From Legionellaceae bacterium (GTDB taxonomy: Bacteria; Pseudomonadota; Gammaproteobacteria; UBA12402), in NCBI GenBank assembly GCA_002707695.1, contig PANR01000020.1, positions 1-42,394 on the forward strand: 42,394 bases of DNA. Direction: 5' to 3'. The notes below the pieces were generated by a model, which saw only the letters and a list, made by a program, of their open reading frames with translations, did no database searches and was not told where the DNA came from. The translations under genes and the position numbers were made by a program. Position 1 is the first letter of the stretch. Each line of letters begins with the position of its first letter. Below are positions 16,901 to 26,357 of the stretch, in pieces.

Positions 16901-17589
16901 AACGCTTCAACCGTTTGTCCCGACAAGGTTCGCCCGCTTGCATCAACGATTGCAAATGAAACCATGACTGGGAGCTTAATATGATGTTTTGCAAAATACT
17001 GTTGAACAGCAAACAAAGCGGCGCGACAATTCAAACTATCAAAAACGGTTTCGACCAACAAAATATCAACACCACCTTCTACTAAACCATGAATCGCTTC
17101 AAGATAAGATTCAACCAACTGATTGTAATTAACATTTCGTAAACTTGGATTATTAACATCAGGTGAAAGCGATGCCGTACGGTTTGTGGGGCCAATGCCA
17201 CCGGCAACAAAACGTGGTTTTTCAGGTGTTTTTTCACTAAATGCATCAGCTGCATCACGAGCTAATTTTGCTGATTGAAAGTTTAACTCATAGACAATTT
17301 CTTCCAAATGATAATCACTTTGGGAGATACTATTGGCATTAAACGTATTAGTCTCGATGATGTCGCTGCCTGCAGCCAAGTATTCTTCATGAATAGCCTT
17401 GATGATATGCGGCTGCGTAAGCGATAATAAATCGTTGTTACCCTTTAAATCGTGTGGATAATCTTGAAATCGTTCGCCACGAAAATCTTTTTCTTCTAAA
17501 CGATGCTGCTGAATCATTGTGCCCATTGCACCATCTAGCAACAAAATGCGTGTTTCAAGTAACTTTTTTAATGTTTGAAGCTTATTCAT
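13921..17589 (-). CDS. metH: Cobalamin-dependent methionine synthase
   Basis: A 1222-aa four-module enzyme that transfers a methyl group from methyl-tetrahydrofolate to homocysteine through cobalamin. The homocysteine module has zinc Cys in [10 protein letters not shown] and GGCCGTTPE (about residues 240-320). The pterin module has [13 protein letters not shown] and [13 protein letters not shown]. The cobalamin module has the DxHxxG motif [11 protein letters not shown], and the activation domain has [15 protein letters not shown]. All four modules are complete and of usual length (E. coli 1227 aa). A candidate hairpin in its leader lies at 17632-17664; I did not recognise a SAM or B12 riboswitch. 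It faces metF. Confidence 0.97.
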   Translation of the reverse strand: MNKLQTLKKLLETRILLLDGAMGTMIQQHRLEEKDFRGERFQDYPHDLKGNNDLLSLTQPHIIKAIHEEYLAAGSDIIETNTFNANSISQSDYHLEEIVYELNFQSAKLARDAADAFSEKTPEKPRFVAGGIGPTNRTASLSPDVNNPSLRNVNYNQLVESYLEAIHGLVEGGVDILLVETVFDSLNCRAALFAVQQYFAKHHIKLPVMVSFAIVDASGRTLSGQTVEAFWHSVSHVELLSIGLNCALGADDLRPYIEELSGLANTYTSIYPNAGLPNEFGGYDDTPANMAVILEEFAKSGFINMVGGCCGTTPEFIKAFAEQVACHKPRVIPNIQTVTHLSGLEALNITKDLLFVNVGERTNVTGSKRFSKLILNEDYETALEVALNQVENGAQIIDVNMDEGMLDSEQAMTTFLNLIATEPDIARVPVMIDSSKWSVIEAGMKCVQGKGIVNSISLKEGEAEFIEKATLIRQYGFAAIVMAFDEEGQADTAKRKIEICRRSYEILVNQLGFPPEDIIFDPNIFAVATGIEEHNNYAVDFIEATRWIKQNLPHAHISGGVSNISFSFRGNNPVREAMHSVFLYHAIKAGMDMGIVNAGQLTVYEDIPKDLLERVEDVILNRRPDATERLLTFADGFKGEAKANTQDLSWREKPVEERLGHALVKGINAFIEEDVEEARQLAKRPLDVIEGPLMDGMNIVGDLFGEGKMFLPQVVKSARVMKQAVAYLLPYMENEKGGQVRSKGKILLATVKGDVHDIGKNIVAVVLQCNNYDVVNMGVMIPCDKILETARQEKVDIIGLSGLITPSLEEMQHVAAEMQRQEFDVPLLIGGATTSQKHTAVKLLPHYQHGVIHVKDASRVVGVVNHLMNPEKKPDYLAKIKQEYQQLSDAHHGRQHLLKRLTLSDARANAFKYDWTSCQPVRPLFLGEKYFDDYPLEKLRNYIDWTPFFLAWELAGKYPKIFEDDVVGEAAKNLFDEAQPILNKIIKEKLLTARAAIAFYPANSVGDDVEIYADDSRQTVLATFHYLRQQTQKRGGKPNLCLADFIAPKATGVKDYIGLFVVTAGIGCDDYSNSFSANNDEYNAIMVQSLADRLAEAFAECMHETVRKTYWGYAKGEAFGNTALIDEKYVGIRPAPGYPACPEHSEKRRLFDLLDAENKLGMKLTENFAMWPAASVSGFYFSHPQSQYFNVGKIGQDQLEDYANRLGVDVSVAARLLASNLD

Positions 17590-17631
17590 TTGATGAGTTT
17601 ACATGATTAGAAAAAATCGGCAATCAATTAA

Positions 17632-17664
17632 ATGGCCGCTAGCAAGTCCTATGCCAACGGCCAT
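17632..17664 (-). promoter_or_regulatory. Hairpin in the metH leader
   Basis: ATGGCCG (17632-17638) pairs with CGGCCAT (17658-17664) around an 19-nt loop, about 43 nt upstream of the metH start. No known riboswitch core was recognised; the 17590-17872 gap holds otherwise only AT-rich sequence. Confidence 0.35.
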
Positions 17665-17743
17665 AGTCCCTGTTTTGTTTTTTATTCCTTTAAACTGTGA
17701 AGTCGATATGAAACAACAAAATTTTATTGCTTATCTTCAAGCT

Positions 17744-17768
17744 ACAAAAACCTTAATAAGATTTTTGT
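17744..17768 (-). terminator. Possible ubiC terminator
   Basis: ACAAAAA / TTTTTGT inverted repeat (AAGG and CTT extend it) around a short loop, 105 bp after the ubiC stop. Weak AT-rich stem with U tract on the minus strand; it could act in both directions. Confidence 0.4.
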
Positions 17769-17872
17769 TAGGGCTGCATCATGCACTAATTTTCTGTATT
17801 GTGCAATAACGTTTTTCCCTAAATTTTCGTAAAATTTTGAAGCAAATATGTTGTTAGTTTGCACGTTACAAG

Positions 17873-18418
17873 TCACAAAAAAAATGAAGCGGGTTGTAAT
17901 AACATTTCAGAAATTAATAATTTTTCACCCGAAGAAAAAGTGAACACTGATTGTCGCAACAATAATTCCTTACTACTTAGGTCAACATTCGATGAAGCAA
18001 CTTTGAACCAATCAGTTTGAGAATCACAAGAAAAAAAGCAAATATTGCCGCGACGTGCACCATTTTGCTTCAAAAAATCACCCAAAGGAGTTCGTCCAAG
18101 AGTGCGTAATCCTGGAAATGCGGTCAATGTTTGAAATGGCATGATGGTCTCTGCGTAAATCCAAGGCTTACCATTGACACAAAGATAGACACATCGTTTC
18201 TCTGCTAACGCTGCTTGCTCAACCCCTAGCAGCGCTGCTTCGCTAGCCAGCAACTTGTAATGTTCAACAAGCTTTTGAGGAACAACTTCATATTCTCCTC
18301 GATCACGCAGCTGATCGCTCATCCAGCCGTTGTAGCGAAAAAATGGCGGAACACTTGCCTCAGAAATCGCTTTCATGCCCAACTCTCGATTGTGATTACT
18401 TACAGAACATAGTAACAT
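17873..18418 (-). CDS. ubiC: Chorismate--pyruvate lyase
   Basis: UbiC makes 4-hydroxybenzoate from chorismate, the first step of ubiquinone synthesis, feeding UbiA whose gene lies nearby. Recognisable features: the [19 protein letters not shown]-terminal block, [30 protein letters not shown] (the conserved G-TPLG motif), and the C-terminal [20 protein letters not shown]. The family is divergent, so the call rests mainly on the GRTPLGD motif and context. The start is uncertain: ATG 18418 (used here) has little ribosome site; ATG 18376 has GAGAG nearby and leaves more room for the divergent rubredoxin promoter. Confidence 0.8.
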   Translation of the reverse strand: MLLCSVSNHNRELGMKAISEASVPPFFRYNGWMSDQLRDRGEYEVVPQKLVEHYKLLASEAALLGVEQAALAEKRCVYLCVNGKPWIYAETIMPFQTLTAFPGLRTLGRTPLGDFLKQNGARRGNICFFSCDSQTDWFKVASSNVDLSSKELLLRQSVFTFSSGEKLLISEMLLQPASFFL

Positions 18419-18448
18419 CCAGCCAACGATCTACAAGGGGTTTTGATA

Positions 18449-18613
18449 ATGAAGCGCTATCAGTGTATGTTATGTGGCTTTATCTATGATGAAGCGCAAG
18501 GCTTGCCAGAAGAAGGTATTGCGCCCGGCACAAAGTGGGAAGATATCCCTGAAGATTGGGTATGCCCAGACTGCGGTGCCCAAAAAATTGATTTTGCAAT
18601 GAGTGAGATGTAA
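18449..18613 (+). CDS. Rubredoxin
   Basis: A 54-aa iron-sulfur electron carrier. The two iron-binding Cys pairs are [11 protein letters not shown] (CxxC) and DWVCPDCG (CxxC), with the typical [12 protein letters not shown] between them. AAGGGG lies upstream of the ATG. Its stop TAA overlaps the start of the rubredoxin reductase by one base, giving a coupled pair. It is divergent from ubiC with only 30 bp between, and lies between ubiC and ubiA, as also seen near ubiCA in some pseudomonads. It may pass electrons to an oxygenase or an alkane-type hydroxylase not in the window; the partner is unknown. Confidence 0.95.
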   Translation: MKRYQCMLCGFIYDEAQGLPEEGIAPGTKWEDIPEDWVCPDCGAQKIDFAMSEM

Positions 18614-19755
18614 TGAGTCACATTGTTATTATTGGCAGTGGTTTTGCAGGTTATGAATTGGCCCGCCAGATTCGCCAACATAGCCAAACTGCGCAGCTAA
18701 CCATCATCACGAAGGATGACGGCGCTGACTACAATAAACCCACTCTTTCCAAGGCTCTTGGTTTTAAAATGACACCCGAACTGCTTGTGAGCGCCACAGC
18801 TGAGAAAATGTCTGAAAAATTAAATGCCTCCATACTGACACAGACTTCCGTGACAGCAATCCACCCTGAAGAAGCAAAAGTTAGCCTTTCCCAGCAACAA
18901 ATTGCCTATGACAAGTTGGTTTTAGCATGCGGCGCAAAAGTGAATGAACTCAATTTAGCAAACACCCTGCATGTCAATTCGCTCACCGACTATCGTCATT
19001 TTTACGAAGCCATTCAACATAAAAAGCATGTAACCATCATTGGGGCTGGCCTAGTCGGCTGCGAACTCGCTTGTGATCTTTGCGGCGCTGGCTATCAAGT
19101 CGAGGTTGTTTCGATTGATTCTCAACCAATGCCGGCCTTATTGCCTGAAAAATTGGCCAATGCATTACAAGAAAAAATGGCTGCACACGGTATTCAGTTC
19201 CATTTTAATTCAACAGTCAGTGCGGTTAGCCAACAAAAGCAAAGGTTAATGGTTGAATTGGCCGATGGCGATACTATTGAGACTGATGTAGCACTATCTG
19301 CCATCGGTTTAAAACCCAATATTGAATTAGCAAAACAAGCTGGCATTAAGGTCAATCGAGGCATACTCACCAACGAGTATTTAGAAACCAATGTTGATAA
19401 TATCTTCGCGCTTGGAGACTGTGCCGAAATTGAGACCATGCTTTTTCAACATATTGCCCCCATACGACATGCTGCCATGGCTTTAGCCAAAACAATCACT
19501 GGCGAAAAAACCAAGGTAATTTATCCACCTTTAATGTATGGCATTAAAACACCGTACTACCCACTCCGGGTATGCAGGGCTCCAAACATCAGCAATGACA
19601 ACTGGACTCTCGAGATGGATGACAAGCACAATGCAAAAGCTACGCATCATAATAAAAATGGCGAATGTGACGCATTTATTTTTGCAGGCGAACAAGTCAT
19701 GGATCGCGAAACCCAGCAAGCTCTTGTTAAAACTATGCCAAACTGGCTAGACTAG
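18613..19755 (+). CDS. Rubredoxin reductase (NAD(P)/FAD oxidoreductase)
   Basis: A 380-aa FAD/NAD(P) protein that transfers electrons to the rubredoxin encoded just upstream. The start has the FAD-binding dinucleotide fold (IVIIGSGFAGYELA), the NAD(P) fold lies centrally (VTIIGAGLVGCELACDLCGAG), and the second FAD motif NIFALGDCAE is near residue 270. The C-terminal domain is that of rubredoxin/ferredoxin reductases such as RubB/AlkT. Coupling with rubredoxin by a 1-bp overlap supports the pairing. It converges on ubiA (5 bp between stops). Confidence 0.9.
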   Translation: MSHIVIIGSGFAGYELARQIRQHSQTAQLTIITKDDGADYNKPTLSKALGFKMTPELLVSATAEKMSEKLNASILTQTSVTAIHPEEAKVSLSQQQIAYDKLVLACGAKVNELNLANTLHVNSLTDYRHFYEAIQHKKHVTIIGAGLVGCELACDLCGAGYQVEVVSIDSQPMPALLPEKLANALQEKMAAHGIQFHFNSTVSAVSQQKQRLMVELADGDTIETDVALSAIGLKPNIELAKQAGIKVNRGILTNEYLETNVDNIFALGDCAEIETMLFQHIAPIRHAAMALAKTITGEKTKVIYPPLMYGIKTPYYPLRVCRAPNISNDNWTLEMDDKHNAKATHHNKNGECDAFIFAGEQVMDRETQQALVKTMPNWLD

Positions 19756-19760
19756 CCTCG

Positions 19761-20609
19761 TCACAAACCAAACACTAAACCAAGTAAAATGAGCGCGCCT
19801 ACCCACTTGTTGTTAAGAAATGCATTCAAGCAACGTTGGCGGTGATAATGCCTGATAAGCATAATTTGGTAACCAAACAAGCAAGCAGCAAACAATAAAC
19901 CAACATAAAACACGCTATTAAGTTTAAGCAAATGTCCTGCCAAAATCAGCAACAACATCATGGCTACTTGAAAAGCAATAACCCAAGCAACAACATAACG
20001 ACCAAATAAAAAGGCTGTTGACTTTACGCCTATTTTTTCATCGTCTTCTTTGTCAGACATGGCATACATCGTGTCATAGGCAATAGTCCAACAACAAGAC
20101 GCTGTTGCCAGCACCCAAGCAACAATTGGCAAATGGTTTTGCACCGCCGAAAAGGCCATGAGCACGGGAAATGCACCAAACACTACACCTAACACGAACT
20201 GAGGCCAGTGAACAACGCGTTTGACAAAAGGATAAAAGCCAATTAAAACAGCCGCGATGAGCGCCAAGCTCACAGTAAACCGGTTTAACTGCAATGCTAA
20301 CAACAATGCGATGAACGCCAACACGAATAACAGTGAAAATGCCTCTTTTAGGCTAACTGCACCCACAGCGAGCGGTCGGTGCTTAGTACGCTCAACGCGT
20401 GAATCAAATTTTCGATCTGCAATATCGTTTATCACACAGCCCATAGAGCGTGTGACAAACACACCTGCGATAAAAATAAATAGCAGATGCGCTTGAGGAA
20501 ACCCACCTGAAGCCACCCATAAACCCCAAAGCGCTGGCCACATCAACAACACAAAGCCAACGGGCTTATCCAATCGCATGAGTTTTAAGTAATGTGGCAA
20601 CTTGCTCAT
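19761..20609 (-). CDS. ubiA: 4-hydroxybenzoate octaprenyltransferase
   Basis: UbiA is a membrane prenyltransferase that attaches the polyprenyl tail to 4-hydroxybenzoate. It has the first Asp-rich motif INDIADRKFDSRVERTKHRP (NDxxDRxxD) near residue 60 and the second in AYDTMYAMSDKEDDEKIG. Eight to nine hydrophobic spans are visible. The length of 282 aa matches the family (about 290). The start MSKLPHYLKLMRLDKPVG is canonical. A palindromic element follows immediately upstream of it on the map (20628-20752). It acts one step after UbiC in the ubiquinone pathway. Confidence 0.96.
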   Translation of the reverse strand: MSKLPHYLKLMRLDKPVGFVLLMWPALWGLWVASGGFPQAHLLFIFIAGVFVTRSMGCVINDIADRKFDSRVERTKHRPLAVGAVSLKEAFSLLFVLAFIALLLALQLNRFTVSLALIAAVLIGFYPFVKRVVHWPQFVLGVVFGAFPVLMAFSAVQNHLPIVAWVLATASCCWTIAYDTMYAMSDKEDDEKIGVKSTAFLFGRYVVAWVIAFQVAMMLLLILAGHLLKLNSVFYVGLLFAACLFGYQIMLIRHYHRQRCLNAFLNNKWVGALILLGLVFGL

Positions 20610-20627
20610 TTATCTATACCAAAAAAA

Positions 20628-20752
20628 TTATCAGCAAGAAAGGATATTGTTTTTGGACAAACCCTTGTTGGCCATGGATGGCCAACTTGGAGCGACCCAT
20701 GGATGGGCTTGAGCATGTTTGGGAAAAAACAATGTTGTTTCTTGCATGATAA
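20628..20752. repeat. Nested palindromic element B
   Basis: Outer arms pair over about 35 nt (TTATCAGCAAGAAA... with ...TTTCTTGCATGATAA). Inside are GTTGGCC-ATGGAT-GGCCAAC (20667-20686), linker TTGGAGCGA, CCC-ATGGAT-GGG (20696-20707) and TTGAGCATGTTTGGG. Very close in the core to element A (8883), with unrelated but still paired arms. Confidence 0.75.
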
Positions 20753-20754
20753 AA

Positions 20755-21648
20755 CTACTCTATCACTAATGATGCACGACGGCGAATAGTCACTAAAGTA
20801 ATTGCTGTTAAAATAAATAACACTGCAAATATCATGTGAGGCGTTAGTGATTCACCAAAAATGACCTTACCCCAAAACAATCCTGTTAACGTAACAACAC
20901 CACTAACAAGACTATAATAAACGGGGCCAGCCATCTTGATCAGCTTAAATAACAAGACATACCCTGTGCTTGATAATGCAATTTCTAACAAAATGATCCA
21001 ATCAACTTTATGTAATGGCATGTGCAGCGCATAAAAGCTACCTGTCCAATGCACAACAGGAATCAACAACATTGCAGAAGCCGTTAACATGCCCGCCGAA
21101 CACATCAGCGCATCAAGATGTATGGGGCGATATTTAGCGATGTAAATCACACACAATGCAAAACATAAGGGAGTTAATAACGCCATAAACATCCAAGAAT
21201 TAAAAGCGCCCCCCAATAAACCAGACTTAGGCAGCATGATGATCATGATGCCCAACACACCACAGAGCACACCTGTTATTCGCAAGCCATCGAACTTTTC
21301 TTCTTTGAACAATAACGCCAAAGGGTACACCATAAGCGGTACGATATTGACAATGACAGCCAACATCCCTGCGGGCAAATGTGGCGATGCAAAATACATA
21401 TTTGTGTTTGGCATAAAAATCCCGAGCACGCCGGTAATTAAAAAATAAGGCCAAAATCGCAACACGCTCAGCAATTTTCCCTGCCATTGACGCATGGTTA
21501 AAATAACTAATGCGACAGCCGGCCCTAAAGATTGCCAAAACGCATAACCAAGCGGCGCGACACCATGCGTCATCGCGTAACGTGCGATGGAATAACCTGA
21601 ACCCCAAATAAAACCTAGCAATATCAGCAAACTCAACGATCGAATCAT
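20755..21648 (-). CDS. EamA/DMT-family transporter
   Basis: A 297-aa inner-membrane transporter of the drug/metabolite (EamA) superfamily with ten hydrophobic segments in two repeats. The start LGFIWGSGYSIARYAMTHG matches the WGSxF/Y pattern of EamA repeat 1, and the second half has FIGESLTPHMIFA-type sequence near the end (KVIFGESLTPH). I chose ATG 21648, which has GGAGG 5 nt upstream, rather than an ATG 24 bp earlier that overlaps waaA. The waaA stop lies just 2 nt before, so the two are probably one operon. The substrate is unknown. Confidence 0.87.
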   Translation of the reverse strand: MIRSLSLLILLGFIWGSGYSIARYAMTHGVAPLGYAFWQSLGPAVALVILTMRQWQGKLLSVLRFWPYFLITGVLGIFMPNTNMYFASPHLPAGMLAVIVNIVPLMVYPLALLFKEEKFDGLRITGVLCGVLGIMIIMLPKSGLLGGAFNSWMFMALLTPLCFALCVIYIAKYRPIHLDALMCSAGMLTASAMLLIPVVHWTGSFYALHMPLHKVDWIILLEIALSSTGYVLLFKLIKMAGPVYYSLVSGVVTLTGLFWGKVIFGESLTPHMIFAVLFILTAITLVTIRRRASLVIE

Positions 21649-21649
21649 C

Positions 21650-22933
21650 TTATCCTCCCAACAATGCTTCAATTAACTTCATATGCGATGCCAACGCGCC
21701 GCGATTATTTTCAACTACCTGCAATGCACGCTTTCCATATTGCTCTGCATCTTCTCTATTCGCAAAAAAATGCTGCACTGCATCTGCAAGTTGATCGCTA
21801 TTATTGACGACCTTCATGGCGTGTGCATCTATTAACAGCTCAGAAATTTTGGCAAAATTAAACATGCTCGTGCCGCTAATCACTGGTTTTGCAAAAAGCG
21901 CGGGCTCTAGCATATTGTGTCCGCCGTTATTGATCATGCTTCCGCCCACAAAGGCAACGTCTGAGGCAGCATAAAACAAAAGCATTTCACCCATAGTATT
22001 GCCGACAAAAATGTCCGTCTGCTCATCACAAGCTTTTTGCTCACTACGAAGCATCACTGAATACTGTTCTGAGCGGCATAATGCGATCACTTCTTCAAAG
22101 CGATCTGGATGTCGAGGAACAAGCAATAATAATGCATTGGGAAACTGTTTTTTGACTTTAGCGAATGCTTGTAGTACTTGCGCTTCTTCTCCTTGATGTG
22201 TACTGCCGGCAATCCAGACCAATCGATTACCCCCAAGCTGCACACGCAACTCACTGGCTTTTTCTATCAATCCAGCTGGGATGGTTACATCAAACTTAAT
22301 ATTACCTGTAATCGTTAACCGTTGTTCATCAGCACCAAGTGTGATAAACCGATCAGCATCAGCTTTTGCTTGCACGGCTATAGCACTCAATTGTTTTAGC
22401 ATCGTCATCGTTAATTGCTTAAATCGTCCATAACCGCGCGCTGATTTTTCTGATAGGCGCGCATTAGCCAATATGCTTGGAATACCGTGTTTTTTTAACA
22501 AGTTTAAATAATTTGGCCACAGTTCGGTCTCAATAAATATTGCTAAACATGGCTGGGCTTGTCTCAAAAATCGCTTAATACAACAGGGCAAATCATAAGG
22601 AGCATAGACATGAAAAACCTCTTCACCAAATGTTTTTTGTATTTGTGCCGCGCCTGTGGGCGTCATTGATGTCATCACAATGGGCAGGTGTGGATATTGC
22701 GCTTTGAGCTTTTTGACAAGGGGCGTGGCAACAATTGCCTCGCCAAAGGAGACAGCATGCACCCATATACCCCGCTGAAATGGCTTAGGCACAACCACGG
22801 AGCCTAAACGCTGACCCATGCGCTCACGGTAGGCTGGTAAACGCCTGGAGCGCCACAATAGGCGCAAATACACAAATGGCAGCGCCAACAAAAAAAGAAG
22901 GGTATAAATCTGTCGCCAAAGACCCGCTATCAT
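21650..22933 (-). CDS. waaA: 3-deoxy-D-manno-octulosonic acid (Kdo) transferase
   Basis: WaaA (KdtA) adds Kdo to lipid A precursor in the inner membrane, indicating a Gram-negative envelope with LPS. The N-terminal anchor (IYTLLFLLALPFVYLRLLW) leads into RSRRLPAYRERMGQRLG. Other family blocks are IWVHAVSFGEAIVATPLVKK, MTSMTPTGAAQ, IFIETELWPNYL, IWIAGSTHQGEE, VGGSMINNGGHNMLEPALF and KPVISGTSMFNF. I chose ATG 22933 (427 aa, close to E. coli 425 aa); a frame from 23029 would overlap rpe, and ATG 22942 is also possible. It is divergent from rpe and followed by the DMT transporter. Confidence 0.95.
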   Translation of the reverse strand: MIAGLWRQIYTLLFLLALPFVYLRLLWRSRRLPAYRERMGQRLGSVVVPKPFQRGIWVHAVSFGEAIVATPLVKKLKAQYPHLPIVMTSMTPTGAAQIQKTFGEEVFHVYAPYDLPCCIKRFLRQAQPCLAIFIETELWPNYLNLLKKHGIPSILANARLSEKSARGYGRFKQLTMTMLKQLSAIAVQAKADADRFITLGADEQRLTITGNIKFDVTIPAGLIEKASELRVQLGGNRLVWIAGSTHQGEEAQVLQAFAKVKKQFPNALLLLVPRHPDRFEEVIALCRSEQYSVMLRSEQKACDEQTDIFVGNTMGEMLLFYAASDVAFVGGSMINNGGHNMLEPALFAKPVISGTSMFNFAKISELLIDAHAMKVVNNSDQLADAVQHFFANREDAEQYGKRALQVVENNRGALASHMKLIEALLGG

Positions 22934-23020
22934 GGGCGGCATTTTGCCACGATTACGCTCAAACCACCAGCCTAGATCATAGCAATTGACATCGCGCCCA
23001 AACTCTCTACACTTTAACCA

Positions 23021-23674
23021 ATGGATCACATTGATATTTCTGCTTCAATACTTGCTGCTGACATGTCTTGCCTAGGCGAAGAAGCTAGCGCCGTTCTCGC
23101 CGCTGGGGCTGATATGATTCATGTAGATGTGATGGATAATCATTTTGTTCCCAACTTGAGTTTTGGCCCACAAATTTGTTCGGCCTTACGAAAACAAGGC
23201 ATCACTGCCCCACTTGATGTCCATCTCATGATTCAACCTGCACTCGAGATGATCCCTATTTTCGCAAAAGCTGGCGCAAGCATGATTGGTATTCACCATG
23301 AGGCAACTGATGAAATCAAACAGCACCTTGAATTAATTCGCCAACACGGCTGTGACGCCGGTTTAGTTTTTAACCCTGATAGCAGCATTGACGAGCTTGC
23401 CAAATACTTGCCAGACATAGACTATGTGTTGTTAATGTCAGTTCAGCCTGGTTTTGCTGGACAAACATTTAAGCCGTGCGTGATTGACAAAATAACTCAA
23501 GCAAAAAAAATAATCGCCGATCGCAACATTGTCATTCAAGTAGATGGTGGGATTAACAAAGATAATGTTGCCGACGTCATCGATGCTGGCGCCACCAACA
23601 TTGTGGCAGGCTCTGCTATTTTTGCTCAAGACAATTATAAAACAGCAATCGATGAATTAAGACTGCTCGCCTAA
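23021..23674 (+). CDS. rpe: Ribulose-phosphate 3-epimerase
   Basis: Rpe interconverts ribulose 5-phosphate and xylulose 5-phosphate in the pentose phosphate pathway. The 217-aa TIM barrel has SASILAADMSCLGEE, MIHVDVMDNHFVPNLSFGP (metal/catalytic Asp), PLDVHLMI, LLMSVQPGFAGQ and VDGGINKDNV, all diagnostic. The ribosome site is weak. It converges on rpiA, the other pentose phosphate isomerase (7 bp between stops), and is divergent from waaA. Confidence 0.97.
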   Translation: MDHIDISASILAADMSCLGEEASAVLAAGADMIHVDVMDNHFVPNLSFGPQICSALRKQGITAPLDVHLMIQPALEMIPIFAKAGASMIGIHHEATDEIKQHLELIRQHGCDAGLVFNPDSSIDELAKYLPDIDYVLLMSVQPGFAGQTFKPCVIDKITQAKKIIADRNIVIQVDGGINKDNVADVIDAGATNIVAGSAIFAQDNYKTAIDELRLLA

Positions 23675-23681
23675 ATTACGC

Positions 23682-24350
23682 TTAGGCTGAAGATGAGCTT
23701 GTCTGCACGCCATCTGGCGTACCTAGCAACAGTTTATCTGCGCGCCGACAAGCAAAAATGCCATTTTCTACGACTCCAGGAATGGCATTTAATGCGGTTT
23801 CCATCTCTTTAGGTGTCGTTAATTTGAGATGATGAACATCAATAATGATATTACCATGATCGGTAACAAACCCTTCTCGGTATACGGGATCGCCCCCCAG
23901 TTTGACAATAGCACGGCCAACTGCGCTACGCGCTTCGGGCAACACTTCAACAGCAACAGGGTGCGCACCAAGCAAATCAACTTTTTTAGATTCATCTGCG
24001 ATACAAATAAATGTTTTTGCCACGCTCGCCAAAATTTTTTCACTGGTCAGTGCGCCACCACCGCCCTTAATCATCTGAAAGTGCTCATCAATTTCATCAG
24101 CACCATCAACATACAGCGACAATTCACCAGCAACATTTAAATCAACAACAGGGATGCCAAGTGATTTGAGTTTTTCTGCTGTTGCTTTTGAACTGGCTAC
24201 TGCACTGTCGATTTTTGATTTTACCCTTGCCAGTGCTTCAATAAAGTAATTAACCGTGCTCCCTGTTCCAACGCCAATCACCCCATCATATTGAACATAC
24301 TCTATAGCTGCTTCTGCAGCTTGTTTTTTAAGGTTATCTTGGCTCATCAT
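23682..24350 (-). CDS. rpiA: Ribose-5-phosphate isomerase A
   Basis: RpiA interconverts ribose 5-phosphate and ribulose 5-phosphate. The 222-aa product shows the family blocks [58 protein letters not shown] and [12 protein letters not shown]. It starts with two Met codons (24350 and 24347); either may be used. It lies just downstream of hslU on the same strand (22 bp) and could be read through from the hslVU operon. Confidence 0.97.
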   Translation of the reverse strand: MMSQDNLKKQAAEAAIEYVQYDGVIGVGTGSTVNYFIEALARVKSKIDSAVASSKATAEKLKSLGIPVVDLNVAGELSLYVDGADEIDEHFQMIKGGGGALTSEKILASVAKTFICIADESKKVDLLGAHPVAVEVLPEARSAVGRAIVKLGGDPVYREGFVTDHGNIIIDVHHLKLTTPKEMETALNAIPGVVENGIFACRRADKLLLGTPDGVQTSSSSA

Positions 24351-24372
24351 TTACCCCAGCCCACTTTGGTCA

Positions 24373-25731
24373 TCAAAGTATATATTGACTTAAATCTTCA
24401 TCTTTTAATAGTGCGTTTAAATGCTTATCCACATATTTTTTGTCAACTTTGATTCGCTTGCCAGACATATCAGAAGCATTGAAAGAAAGCTCTTCCAACA
24501 AACGCTCCATAACCGTGTGCAATCGACGTGCGCCAATGTTTTCTTGACGTTCATTCACTTGAAAAGCAATTTCAGCCAAGCGCAACACGCCGTCTTCTGT
24601 AAAATTAACACTTAAACTCTCAGTTTTTAACAACGCTTTATATTGCTCAGTTAAGGATGCTTTTGGCTCAGTTAAGATGCGTTTGAAATCTTCTGTCGAT
24701 AACGATTTTAACTCGACACGAATAGGAAAACGTCCCTGCATTTCAGGCACTAAATCAGACGGTTTCGACATGTGGAACGCGCCAGAAGCAATAAATAAAA
24801 TATGGTCGGTACGCACCATGCCATGTTTAGTATTCACCGAACAGCCCTCAACTAAAGGCAATAAATCACGTTGCACGCCTTCTCTCGAAACATCACCACC
24901 ACTCATGCGCTCTGAACGCCGGCAAATTTTATCAATTTCATCAATAAAAACGATGCCGTTTTGCTCTAAGTTTTCAATCGCTTTGGTTTTCAACTCTTCT
25001 GCGTCAACACGCTTGGTAGACTCCTCTTCGGTCAGCAATTTCATCGCTTGCTTTACTTTGACTTTTCGAGGTTTCTTCTTATCTTTGGACAAGTTTTTAA
25101 ACATGCTGCTTAATTGATTAGTCATCTCCTCCATGCCGGGAGGCGCCATAATATCTACACTCATCACTGCGCCACTGATATCAATCTCAATTTCTTGATC
25201 GTCGAGTTCGCCTTTTCTTAATTTTTGACGAAATGATTTCCGCGCAGCATTTTCCTTTTCTCCTTTAATGATATCGCCTGATGTATCGCGAGCTGGCGGC
25301 AACAACTCATCGAGAATACGCTCTTCAGCAGCCGCTTCAGCAAGACTGCGAACACGCTCAATCTGCAACTCACCTTCCATTTTAACGGCAATATCAGCCA
25401 GATCACGAATAATAGATTCAACATCGCGCCCGACATAACCCACTTCAGTAAATTTCGTTGCTTCAACTTTAATAAAAGGCGCTTTTGCTAATTTGGCTAA
25501 CCGACGTGAAACCTCTGTTTTACCAACACCGGTAGGACCAATCATCAAAATATTTTTAGGCACCACCTCACTGCGCAACCCATCTTCAAGCTGCATACGA
25601 CGCCAACGGTTACGCAAAGCAATAGCGACAGCACGCTTTGCCTCATGTTGCCCGATAATAAAGCGATCAAGTTCGTGAACAATTTCTTTTGGCGTCATCA
25701 CTGCCGGCACATTATGATTGTTAGTCGTCAT
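24373..25731 (-). CDS. hslU: ATP-dependent protease ATPase subunit HslU
   Basis: AAA+ unfoldase that feeds proteins into the HslV peptidase. The 452-aa sequence has [23 protein letters not shown], Walker [11 protein letters not shown], the pore loop [19 protein letters not shown], a long I-domain (about residues 110-245), Walker [12 protein letters not shown], sensor ASGAFH, and the C-terminal arginine finger region [17 protein letters not shown] with the terminal tail DLSQYIL that docks in HslV. It starts 7 bp after hslV, so the two are co-transcribed. Confidence 0.98.
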   Translation of the reverse strand: MTTNNHNVPAVMTPKEIVHELDRFIIGQHEAKRAVAIALRNRWRRMQLEDGLRSEVVPKNILMIGPTGVGKTEVSRRLAKLAKAPFIKVEATKFTEVGYVGRDVESIIRDLADIAVKMEGELQIERVRSLAEAAAEERILDELLPPARDTSGDIIKGEKENAARKSFRQKLRKGELDDQEIEIDISGAVMSVDIMAPPGMEEMTNQLSSMFKNLSKDKKKPRKVKVKQAMKLLTEEESTKRVDAEELKTKAIENLEQNGIVFIDEIDKICRRSERMSGGDVSREGVQRDLLPLVEGCSVNTKHGMVRTDHILFIASGAFHMSKPSDLVPEMQGRFPIRVELKSLSTEDFKRILTEPKASLTEQYKALLKTESLSVNFTEDGVLRLAEIAFQVNERQENIGARRLHTVMERLLEELSFNASDMSGKRIKVDKKYVDKHLNALLKDEDLSQYIL

Positions 25732-25738
25732 CAGCTTC

Positions 25739-26287
25739 TCACTTATCGTTAGTATCGAGTTCTTCGATGGTTAAATGATTGTTAGTATAAACACAGACTG
25801 AGGCAGCAATTTCCAAACTTTTCTCAACAATATCACGCGCGCTCATTTTTGTGTTTTCCAAAAGCGCTTTTGCTGCTGATTGTGCGTAAAACCCACCAGA
25901 ACCAATTGCCATAATACCCTGTTCCGGCTCAATCACATCGCCGTTTCCTGTGATGATTAACGATGCAGTTTCATCAGCAACCACAAGCAATGCTTCTAAA
26001 CGACGAAGCATTTTATCCGTACGCCAATCTTTAGCCAATTCGACTGCTGCTCGAGTCAAATGACCATGATATTCTTGAAGCTTGCCCTCAAAGCGCTCAA
26101 ATAGTGTAAATGCGTCTGCTGTGCCACCGGCAAACCCAGCAATCACTTTATCTTCGTAAAGACGGCGAACCTTGCGCGCATTGCCCTTCATCACCATATT
26201 GCCCAGGGAAACTTGGCCATCACCGCCAATGACCACTTTACCTTTACGACGAACAGACAGAATTGTTGTACCGCGATATTGCTCCAT
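25739..26287 (-). CDS. hslV: ATP-dependent protease peptidase subunit HslV
   Basis: Proteasome-like threonine peptidase. The start is ATG 26287, giving [19 protein letters not shown]; the catalytic Thr follows a six-residue propeptide and will be exposed by cleavage. GAGG lies 9 nt upstream; a TTG 9 nt further up is less likely. Further family motifs are [25 protein letters not shown] and [18 protein letters not shown]. The operon order hslV-hslU is canonical. Upstream on this strand lies a candidate -10 TATAAT (26331-26336) and a hairpin (26341-26357). Confidence 0.97.
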   Translation of the reverse strand: MEQYRGTTILSVRRKGKVVIGGDGQVSLGNMVMKGNARKVRRLYEDKVIAGFAGGTADAFTLFERFEGKLQEYHGHLTRAAVELAKDWRTDKMLRRLEALLVVADETASLIITGNGDVIEPEQGIMAIGSGGFYAQSAAKALLENTKMSARDIVEKSLEIAASVCVYTNNHLTIEELDTNDK

Positions 26288-26330
26288 AACTGACAACCTC
26301 TTTTACTATTGTTTCATTTATTTCAGGAGC

Positions 26331-26357
26331 ATTATACGCCTCCCCTTAGCAAGGGGA
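26331..26357 (-). promoter_or_regulatory. Candidate hslVU promoter -10 and adjacent hairpin
   Basis: TATAAT (minus strand, 26331-26336) lies 44 nt before the hslV ATG, with TCCCCTT-AGC-AAGGGGA (26341-26357) just upstream. No good -35 or heat-shock sigma-32 box was found, so the promoter call is tentative; the hairpin may end the ftsN-like transcript. Confidence 0.35.

Noticed and set aside
17590-17872. SAM, SAH or B12 riboswitch upstream of metH
   Set aside because: No recognised conserved core (e.g. B12 box) was found; only a simple hairpin.
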